NCBI GenBank assembly: GCA_027604665.1
Contig: JADGIZ010000556.1
Span: forward strand, 1-11,851
Direction: 5' to 3'
From: Polyrhizophydium stewartii
Taxonomy: Eukaryota > Chytridiomycota > Chytridiomycetes > Rhizophydiales
Length of the DNA: 11,851 nucleotides
Positions 1-8,000 of the stretch are shown piece by piece; within the stretch, counting starts at the first letter, position 1, and each line of letters begins with the position of its first letter. A program made the translations under genes and the position numbers. The notes beneath the pieces are model-generated. The model was not told the origin of the DNA. It made no database searches and was given only the letters and a program-made list of their open reading frames with translations.

Positions 1-85
1 TGAAGCCCTCGACTCGGTCGACAAAGTTCTCCGGCCCCGTGCTCATGAGCGCCGTCAGCTGGCGCTCGCGCAGCAGCTTACTCAT
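1..85 (-). CDS. Possible 5' end of an unidentified divergent gene (partial)
   Basis: On the minus strand an ATG at 85 opens a frame without a stop that runs off the left edge. Its 28 complete codons begin MSKLLRERQLTALM and end in NFVDRVEGF. I do not recognise the family, and no domain can be called from so few residues. The composition (mixed charged and hydrophobic residues, no low complexity) looks like real protein rather than a GC-rich shadow frame. A second in-frame Met follows at 46. The ATG is 132 bp from the oppositely oriented cofactor C start at 218, which would make a normal divergent fungal promoter. The frame is also open for several codons upstream of the ATG, so the true start or a splice site could lie elsewhere. 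The call rests on position and composition only. Confidence 0.4.
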   Translation of the reverse strand, partial: MSKLLRERQLTALMSTGPENFVDRVEGF

Positions 86-217
86 GTACTCAAGACGACG
101 CAACGCCCCACAACAAAGCAATGCTATCAGATGCTGCTTTCGAACTCGCCTTGATATCCCCCAGGGGCATTGCGCCGAAGGTTCAAGCAACAAACGCTCT
201 TTCATCGCAAACCCGAC
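86..217. promoter_or_regulatory. Short intergenic region, putative divergent promoter
   Basis: This 132-bp stretch lies between the possible minus-strand start at 85 and the cofactor C start at 218. It is less GC-rich than the flanking coding sequence, with patches such as acaacaaagca near 110-120. I see no clear TATA box or known operator. Its role as a divergent promoter is inferred from gene arrangement only. Confidence 0.35.
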
Positions 218-1501
218 ATGTCGCACGAGGTCCTCCAAGCCTCGCAGGAGTTCTGGCTCGAGTTCCGAGACAGCAAGGCGGGCAAGTCGGAGGTGCCCCG
301 CACTGCACTCCTGGTCTACCGGCCACTGACACTCGCTGAGCAGCCATCGAGGCCGTGCTCGCAGGGGCCGAAGCGCACGCCTCCTCTGCCGAGGTGCTCG
401 CCCGCGCCAAGACGGACCTGGCTGCCCTCGAGAAGCGGGTCAACGACGCAACCGTCTTCCTCCCGCCGTACGACCAGCGGCAGTGCGCCTTGGTGTGTTG
501 GTGCCCGGGCAGCCTGAGGGTCACATGGGGTCCGGTCTTTGTGCGAGGCTCCGGGAGTGCTGACGCCCCCCCCCCCGACCTCGGCAACGCCGTGGCGGCG
601 CCGTGGCGACACCCGCAGCAACTCCGCGAGCTCGGCGACGCCATCCTCAAGCTTCAGGCGCCGCGAGCCAAGTTCTCGTTCAAGTCCAAGAGGCCCGCCA
701 AGCCTTCGGCGCCTGCAGCCGCCGCCCACGCAGCCTCGCCTTCGGTCGAGCCGTCCGCACCCGCCGCCGAGACCCCGACTGCCTTGGTCGCTTCCGCCAA
801 CTCGCTCGTGTTCTCGGACATGGCGGCCAAGCACCACCGTGCATCCGGTGCATCGCAGACGCCGGCTGGCGGTCCAGCACCCGACCTGTCCATTCGAGAC
901 ATCCGCGGCTCTATTGTGGACCTGCGGGCTGTTCCACTCGCAGGCGCGGTGCACATCAAGAACGTGTGCGACAGCGTCGTGCTTTGCGGCGCCATCAGCG
1001 GCTCGGTGCTGGTCGAGAAGTGCGTGCGCTGCGTCATTGTGTTTGCGGCGTGCCGCCAGTGCCGGATCCACGAGTCGAGTGCAACGAGCTTCTTCCTGCG
1101 AGTGTCGAGCCATCCGATCATTGAGGACTGCAGCGGCATCTGCTTCGCGGCTGTTCCGCTCGACGACATGTACTTGCCCGATCTAGCACAGCGGCTCCAG
1201 GTGCCCTGGGTTCTCGCGATGAGTGGTGCGTGTTTGCAGTCGCTGACGCCCCGCTGCCGATGTGCAGACGGCCGACATCGACCTTGACCGCAATGAGTTT
1301 GACTGCGTCGAGGACTTCAACTGGCTCCGGCAGCAGGCTTCACCCAACTGGCGCGCCATCGCAGCCGCAGATGCTTCGGAGCCGCTTTCGGCGCTGGTGC
1401 GCCTTGCCGACGAAGCCGCCGCCTCGTTTGGAGCTGGCGATGAAGCTGCCGCTGCCGAGGTGCTCGCCCGCATCCCGAGCGTCAACCCGGCCGCACAATG
1501 A
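218..1501 (+). CDS. Tubulin-binding cofactor C (tubulin-folding chaperone, C-CAP domain)
   Basis: Exons 218-281, 344-492, 619-1200 and 1268-1501 join to 342 aa. In this family cofactor C acts with cofactors D and E as a GTPase activator for beta-tubulin, releasing native alpha/beta-tubulin dimers in the cytosol. Residues about 1-95 form the N-terminal helical (spectrin-like) part, with the family motif FLPPYDQRQ (61-69) and the lysine-rich KFSFKSKRPAK. An Ala/Pro linker (about 98-160) follows. The C-CAP beta-helix spans about 160-255 and holds QCRIHES, whose Arg220 corresponds to the catalytic arginine finger of TBCC/RP2, then PIIEDCSGI. The last exon supplies VEDFNWLRQ. ATG 218 has a purine at -3, and no in-frame ATG lies upstream before a stop. 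The first junction only keeps frame if a GC donor (282-283) is used; the acceptor could be 340 instead of 343, adding one Ala. SGD1 follows in tandem. Confidence 0.9.
282..343 (+). other. GC-AG intron 1 of the cofactor C gene
   Basis: The donor is GCAAGT after GCGG, the branch-like sequence cactgac lies near 325, and the acceptor is gagcag. The available GT donors at 295 and 314 are both in phase 0, whereas exon 2 needs one carried base, so they would shift the frame. The GC donor gives a continuous helix reading FRDSKAAIEAVLAG. The acceptor AG at 340 is equally in frame. Confidence 0.7.
566..576 (+). repeat. C11 homopolymer in cofactor C intron 2
   Basis: Eleven consecutive C residues lie immediately after the branch-like gtgctgacg, inside the 126-bp intron 493-618. 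They may stand in for a polypyrimidine tract. Such runs are prone to length errors and indels, but being intronic this one would not affect the protein. Confidence 0.8.
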
Positions 1502-1576
1502 ACCGCTTGTGGTTTCCGCAAGATGCGAGCTGGCAGAGGAGGTCGCGCCGGCGGCCGGCACAACGACACAACCCGC

Positions 1577-4500
1577 ATGCCCGCGGCGCTGCAGACAGAA
1601 CTCGCGGCGGCGGGGGCCGCTGCGCCTGGCGCCAGCGGCAGTGGGGCCGGTGCGGGCGACACGGCCCGGTTCGGGTTCCGCTACAAGAAGAGCATCCTCG
1701 GCCGCAAGCAGCAGCGCAAGAACGAGCGGTTGGCCAAGAAGCAGCGGGCTGTCGAGCACCGCAAGAGGGCGCAGCAGCCTGCCGCGAAGCCGCCGGCGCC
1801 CACAGAGAAGACCGAGATGATGGCGCGGGTGGGTGGCATGGAGCCGCATGGTCTCCCATACGCCGCATGCGCTGCTGACAGCCTCCCCCGCTTGCCCGCC
1901 AGGCGGCCGCCAACGCCGAGGCCGTGCTGGCCAAGAAAAAGTCAAAGGCGGCGACCGGCAACGGAGCTGCCGCTGCCGCTGCTGCCGCCGTTGCTGGTGG
2001 CAAGCTGCCGGCGGCCGGCGCCGAAGACGACCGCGCCCGCGAGGAGCGCCAGCTGCGCAAGCTGGCAGAACGCAATCCGGACCTGTTCAGGCGGCTGCAG
2101 GACCAGAACCTCGTGCCGCGCGGCATCCGTGTCGCTGATGCTTCGCCGGCATCGGCAACTGCAAGTCTCGACAATGACGAAAAAAACATCCAGATGTACT
2201 CGAAGCTGCTGCGGCTCAAGAAGGGCGGCGGCATCAACCAGAGCTTCAAGCGCGACGGCCTCGACTGTGCGTGCCGTGCACGCGGCACTGTTGCGCTCTG
2301 CTAGGTCGGCGCTGACAAACGTTTGTGCAGTTTTGCTCGAGGGCATTTCTGGCGATGCATCTGGCGGCGACGACGACGACGACGATGATGACGACGATAT
2401 GGGCAGGAGCTTTGGAAGTCGCCGCAGAAAAGAAGATACCGACGAAGATGACGAGGATGATGCCGATGATCACGAGATCAATGGCAGCTTGAGCGAGGAC
2501 GACGAGCTTGGCGACAGCGACGAGGACGACGAGATGCTAGATCTGGACGATGACGATGACGACGACGATGAAGATGAAGATGACGAACGCGATGACGACG
2601 AAGATTATGATGACAGTAGTGAGGACGACAACAGCCAAGAGGACGAGCAGATTGACGGCATGGCGCAGAGCGGCGACGATGGGCCATTGGCGGACTCGCA
2701 CGAGCCTCTCAGCGAAGCTGCTGCAGTGCCGCAGCCGGCGCTAGCCGTCGGCAAGTACGTCCCGCCCCATCTGCGCGGCCAGCCCGCGACCAAGAGCGAG
2801 CAGTATATTCGCCTCAAGCGCCAGATCCAGGGCCTGCTCAATCGCCTCAGCGACGCCAATCTGGAGTCGATTGTTGCGGGACTGGAGGATGCCTTCCGCG
2901 CCAACAGCCGCCACGGTGAGTCTCTGCCTGCTCGCACCGTTTACAGTTCGCGGTGGCGCTAATCCTGCGAGCTGCCAAGATGTGACCGAGATCATCACGG
3001 ACATCATGCTCGGCTATGTGGGCGACATGGCCAGCATCCTCGACTCGTTTATTGCCACGTACGCGAGTCTGATTGCGGCGCTGTACAACGTGATTGGTCT
3101 CGAGTTTGGCGCGCACTTTGTGCAGACCATGAGTGAGCAGTTTGACTCAGCACGCAGCAAGTACCTTGCCGACCACGAGACGGACTCGGAGGAGATCAAC
3201 AAGCGGTGCACCAACTTTGCGACGCTCCTGGCGATGCTGTACAACTTTGGCGTTGTGTCGTGCGTGCTCATCTACGACATCGTGCGCATGTCGATCGCGA
3301 GCCTGTCGGAGCTCGATGTCGAGGTGCTTTTGCGCCTGCTCAAGCGTCAGTCTGTGCCGTAGCGTCGCCTCATTTGGCCTCGAGGATATCCCAAAGCTGA
3401 CGCGCTGGCGATCGTGCAGTCAGCGGACACCAGCTGCGATCCGACGACCCGACCGCGCTCAAGGACATTGTGTTGCTTGTCAAGGAGGCGACTGGCAAGC
3501 TGGACCCCGCCAGTATCAGGCAAGATGGCTGCGCCTTTTTAGCCTGCACGACGTGCTTCTCTTGAGACGCTGACACTGCAATGTCTGCAGCATGCGCGTC
3601 AAGTTCATGGTCGAGACCATCATGGACATCAAGAACAACAAGCGCAAGAGCAACGACCAAAAGGCAGCCGCCCAGCTGCAGCAGGAGCGCATCAAGAAGG
3701 TGCTGGCAAACATCATCAAGAAGCGCTCGCTGTTTGGCACAGAGCCGCTGCGTGTGAGCATCGACGATATCCGCTCCATCAAGACCAAGGGCAAGTGGTG
3801 GCTCGTTGGCGCTGCGTGGGTCGGCAACCAGGTTGGCGCGGATTCGAGCGCAGCCGCGAGCTCGGCAGGCACCGGAAAGTCAAAGAGCGCAGAGCAGTCG
3901 GCGTCGCAGGAGCTTTTGGAGCTCGCGCGGAAGCACAAGATGAATACGGACGTGCGCCGCAGCATCTTTGTGGTGTTGATGAGCAGCGAGGTGCGGGGGA
4001 TGACTGCGAACAGCGCGGCCTGGCAAACTGATCGCTGACGCCGGCATGCGCTTTGCATGTAGGATTGCTTGGATGCGTTTGAGCGGCTTCTGCGCCTCAA
4101 TCTCAAGGACAAGCAGGAGCGTGACATTGTGCGCGTGCTGATTCACTGCTGCGTCCACGAGAAGGTGTACAACCCGTACTACGCGCTTGTCGCGAGCCAG
4201 TTCTGCAACCATGCGCACGCGTTCAAGATCACGTTCCAGTATGCGCTGTGGGACGCGCTCAAGACCATGGCCGGCAGCGATGTCGACGATGGCGACGACG
4301 ACCCCATGGGCGACGGGTACGCCGGCAAGCACGGGTTGCGCCGCATCGCGAATCTCGCGCGCCTGATGGTGCATTTGTTCAGCACCGACTCGCTGCCGCT
4401 CTCGGCGCTCAAGGTGCGTGCGCGCGTGCATCACTCGCGCCATCTCGCTGTATGCTGATGCGCGTGCTGACGACCTCGCTCCCCGCCTCCGTCAACAGGC

Positions 4501-4801
4501 GTCCAACTTTGCGAGCCTGAGCGAGCTGCAGATCCTGTTCTTCCGCCTCGTGCTCATCGGCATGTGCACCCAACCCGCGCCGGCCAAGGCGTCCAACCCA
4601 GACGGCCACTTCCAGAAGCCGTTTGTGCGGCTCAAGGCACAGCCCGAGCTGCTGTCGCTGCGCGAGGGCCTGATTCTGTTCATCCAGGCGCACATCTCGC
4701 CCCAGCTCAAGGCAGGCAAGCTCAGCGTGCTCGGCGTCAGCGAGAATGACGTGGACACGGTTAAGCGTCGCATCAAGCTGGTCAAACAGATCCTTTCATA
4801 A
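1577..4801 (+). CDS. SGD1: Sgd1/NOM1 nucleolar MIF4G-MA3 protein, 40S ribosome biogenesis factor
   Basis: Exons 1577-1828, 1903-2266, 2331-2915, 2980-3345, 3420-3519, 3591-3990, 4063-4413 and 4499-4801 join to 906 aa, close to the ~900 aa of yeast Sgd1. In this family the protein acts in the nucleolus as a cofactor of an eIF4A-like helicase (Fal1 in yeast, eIF4AIII in animals) during early pre-rRNA processing for the small subunit. The N terminus is basic (RYKKSILGRKQQRKNERLAK). Residues about 150-210 hold NPDLFRRLQDQNLVPRG and FKRDGLDFLLEG, typical of the family. A very acidic Asp/Glu tract follows (about 219-314), then GKYVPPHLRG (346-355). The MIF4G domain starts near 360 and includes IGLEFGAHFVQT and LRSDDPTALKDIV. 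The MA3 domain (about 670-800) follows. Intron 5 is GC-AG. An in-frame ATG at 1523 with a better -3 base (A) would add 18 residues, leaving 21 bp after the cofactor C stop. Confidence 0.92.
2369..2398 (+). repeat. GAC/GAT codon repeat encoding Asp10
   Basis: Ten consecutive Asp codons (GAC with interspersed GAT) open the acidic domain of the Sgd1 protein. A second run of eight Asp codons lies at 2546-2569. The mix of GAC and GAT suggests partial interruption of an originally purer trinucleotide repeat. Length may vary between strains. Confidence 0.85.
3520..3590 (+). other. GC-AG intron 5 of SGD1
   Basis: The donor is GCAAGA after CAG, the branch site is gctgac near 3569-3574, and the acceptor is ctgcag. 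The carried bases AG plus C give Ser, so LDPASIS joins MRVKFMVETI in frame, matching the MIF4G domain of the family. The GT at 3513-3514 is in phase 1 and would break the frame with this acceptor. Confidence 0.8.
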
Positions 4802-4810
4802 ACGCAGAGT

Positions 4811-4840
4811 AAACTTGGCATAAGCGCAGCGCCAAAGTTT
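4811..4840 (+). repeat. Inverted repeat just after the SGD1 stop codon
   Basis: AAACTTGGC (4811-4819) is mirrored by GCCAAAGTTT (4831-4840). The two arms pair over 9 bp with one bulged A, enclosing an 11-nt loop. The element starts 10 bp after the stop and is followed by tcaaaaaa. It could fold as a 3' UTR hairpin or be fortuitous; a role in mRNA 3'-end formation is inference. Confidence 0.6.
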
Positions 4841-4974
4841 TCAAAAAAGGGGCCCTGAGCGCTTGCGCGCGTGCGGTGGAAGCAAGGGCAGGGTGCGAGC
4901 CAAAAATGGGAAGGGAAGAGGTTAAAGCGAGTGCAAGTTGCATCGTTGGGGGCGTTGAATGGAATTTGAAAGGC

Positions 4975-5029
4975 GGGTTGCGGGGAAATGAGGGGAATCG
5001 AATTTGGGGTGAAGGGGAGGGAGTGAGGG
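4975..5029 (+). repeat. G-run cluster with G-quadruplex potential
   Basis: Seven runs of three or more G occur in 55 bp (4975-4977, 4982-4985, 4992-4995, 5006-5009, 5014-5017, 5019-5021, 5027-5029). The last four satisfy the common G3+N1-7 pattern within 5006-5029. On the + strand this would be the distal SGD1 3' UTR or beyond; in the convergent transcript it is C/T-rich. Folding is predicted from pattern only. Confidence 0.65.
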
Positions 5030-5064
5030 AATACGAAAGAGGACGTTGCGACTGGCTGTGCTGC

Positions 5065-8000
5065 TCAGAACCAGCCCGACGCCTGGTTGCCGCTTCGGCC
5101 GGTAACAACGTCCGAGATGATGGTGCGCAAGATGCGGAAGTCGACAGGCTTGACAATGAAGCCGCTCATGCCGCTGGACCTGCACACCTCCTGGTCGCTC
5201 GAGTGCACGGCGCCGCTGACGCCAAAGATGGGCACCTTGTCAATACCGAGCTCGCTCTCGAACGAGCGGATCTGGCGCGCCGTGTCGTTGCCAGACCACC
5301 CGGGCATCTGCACGTCCATCAGAATCAGATCAAACGCAGCAGGCTCGCCCGGCGCTGAGCCGCCTCGGCGGCGCTTGGTGCATGCGCCAATGGCCTCGTT
5401 GAGCGTCGCGAACGGGTTGGCAAGCAGCCGCTGGTCGGGCTCGTCCGACTCCTCCGTGACGCGCGTCGGCCTGGCCTGGGTGCCAGACGACGATTCGGCG
5501 CCGTCGGAGGCACCAAAGACCTCGAGTGCACGCTGCTTGAAGACCGAAAGCGCCTCCTCTCCAGACGACGCAAGCGTGACCGTGTGCCCGTCCTTGCTGA
5601 GGCGGCGCAGAAGCACCTGTCGGTTCACTTGGTTGTCCTGCACATGTTTGAGTGTTGGTTCAGCACTCCATGAGACAGAAAACATCAGCAACAGCAAATG
5701 AGCTCACATCAACGACAAGCACGTTGATGACGTGGTTGCCCATGGGCTTGCGCAGCGTTTCGGTGTTGATGGTCTTGATGTCGCTCATCTTGGCCTCGAT
5801 ATGCTTCTTTTCCTGGTCGTACGTCGACCGTAGGAAGCTAAGCTGCACCGAGAACGTCGAGCCCTGGCCGGCCTTGGTGCGGATGCTCAGGCGGCTGCGA
5901 TCGGGCGAGTCAGCTTCGTCGAGCACGGACGCAAGCAAGAGCCTTGCCGCACCCCTTGAGCTGCTTGAGCAGACGCGCGAGGATCGCAAGACCCAGACCG
6001 GCGCCGTTCATGCTCGGCTGGCGGCTCATGCGGCAGCGAGCAATGTCCTCCTGAATGAGCTTGAGCTTCTCCTTGGGGATGCCGATGCCCGTGTCCTCGA
6101 GATCAAACTGGATGCTGAGCAGCTCGTCCGTTTTCTGCACGAGGTGGCACGACGCCGTGATGCGTCCGCGCTCCGTGTAGGCCACGGCATTGTCGCACAG
6201 GATCGCGATAATCTGGCACAGCTTGCTCGAGTCACCCTGAATCTTTTCGTCCTCTAGCTGCGGGTCGATGTTGAGCGCGAGCTGTAGGCCCTTTTTGTTG
6301 GCGAGCGACTGGAAGCTCTGGACGGTCGAGTGCAGGCAGGAGCGCAGCATGAACGACTCAGAGCGCAGGATCATCTTGCCTGCGTCGATCTGAGTCAGGA
6401 ACTGGAGACAAATGCGAGTCAGTCAGTCTGAGCAGCCTGCCGCCTGAGCAAACACAGAAAAGTTGCGCCGCACCAGCAGGTAGTTGACAATGTGCACGAG
6501 CGACTGGCTGGCCTCTTGCGCCTGCTGCAGGTACTCCTTGAGGCGGTCCTCGGCGCCATCGCCGCCCTCTTCGTCCATGAGCTCGAGCAGGTTGATGATC
6601 GAATTGAGCGGCGTGCGCACTGGGTTGGAACAGACGCGGTCAGCACGCATTCGCACACCCAGCGCAACTCAAGCAGCGCACCTTCGCGGCTGATGTTGGA
6701 AAGCATCAAGTTCTTGAGCCGGTCGTTTTGCGTGGCCATCTCACGCTCTTGGTACACGCTGATGAACCACCAGTACAGCACCTGCAGCAGCCGCGCAACG
6801 TTCTCGTCGTGCGACGTCCACGGCGCGCTCGAGAGCCTCTCGTCGTCCTCGTCCTCTTCCGCGACACCTAAGCCGCTGCGGTGTGCTCCAACCATGTCCA
6901 TATGTCTGTGGATCCGCGCAGATCCCGATACCAAGCCACCGTCGCCCATGACTGTGTCGCCGTCGCGCAGGTCGCTCTCGGACCGCATGCTCTCCGTCTC
7001 TGTCTCGTCGTCGACGTCGTTCTGGCATGACACCGCATCGCATCAGCCAAGCAGCGCAGTTTCGGCAGCGAGAACCATCCTGCCACCGCGACTCACTCGA
7101 GGTAGGCGGAAGAAGCTGATAAACGCATCGCCGTTGGCTGAGAGCGGGATGTGCAGCAGTCCCGCGAGCTCCTTGAATACCGGCTCGTGCGTGTCGCCCT
7201 CAGTGGACGCCGACGCAAAATCGCGGCGCAGGTTGCGGCAGGCCATGATGAAGCGGATCTGCTTGGTCTCGAGATATCGCATGGCGTTGATGAGCTCCTG
7301 GTTGAGATTTGTCGGGCCAATGACGCGCTTGTCACTGTTGACGCAGAACACGGCGGCATCTGCGCACGGGCGTCAGCACCCGGGATGGCGCGAGGGAGCG
7401 CGCTGTAAGCGCAGCGAGCGCACCGGCGTTGAAGAACGTCAGCAGATCGCCGACGCAGGAGACGAGATAGCTGGCAGCTTCGCGCACGGCGCTGGCATGG
7501 ATCGCGGGGTCGGCGTTCTGTAGCGACTCGATGGGCAAGCCAAATAAGGCCGAGTGCTGCTGCTCCAGGAAGCGTGTTTCTTCGAGCGGGACCTGCGTCA
7601 GGGAGCGATGGGCCGTCGTGAGCGTGCCGATGCTCGGTGTCTGGCCAGGTCGCAGCGGCATCGGCGAGGAAACGGCCGTCGTCATCTCCGAAGCGACCTG
7701 CGTCAGGTCCGTGCGCGTGTGGCTGGCCGTCGAAGTGTTATCATAGATGCTCGACTGAGGCGGGGTTTGGCCGCGCGAGAGGACACGGATCATGGGCAGC
7801 ATGGGCGTTTCTGGCGGCGTCGTGGCCAGGGTGGACTCTTGCGACCCAGCAACCACGTGCTGCAGCGTGCGGTCGGTGAGGTGCTGCTGCGAGTCGAGCT
7901 GGGTTTGTAAGATCTGGCGCTCAATGAACTTGGAGAAATTGGACGTTAGGAGGCCCATGAACTGCAGCAGGCGGAAGGGCAGCCTGCGCGGCCGTTTGGA

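Larger units (their letters stand above)
4802..5064. other. Convergent 3' intergenic region, purine-rich on the + strand
   Basis: These 263 bp lie between the stop codons of two convergent genes and must hold both 3' UTRs and poly(A) sites. I find no open frame with protein-like content. From about 4870 to 5045 the + strand is strongly purine-biased with many G runs (see the G-rich repeat). No canonical AATAAA is visible on the + strand. Confidence 0.7.

Noticed and set aside
316..1113. 265-codon open frame antisense to the cofactor C gene
   Set aside because: It runs opposite conserved C-CAP coding sequence and crosses introns. The composition is typical of a GC-rich antisense frame.
5895..5952. 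Apparent frameshift between the G2 box and the GQGSTF segment of the kinase
   Set aside because: A 58-bp GT-AG intron with a gctgac branch site explains it and restores [17 protein letters not shown].
6419..6473. Stop after the phytochrome dimer helix, suggesting a truncated kinase
   Set aside because: The stop lies in a GT-AG intron (6402-6473); removal joins HIVNYLL to [10 protein letters not shown] in frame.
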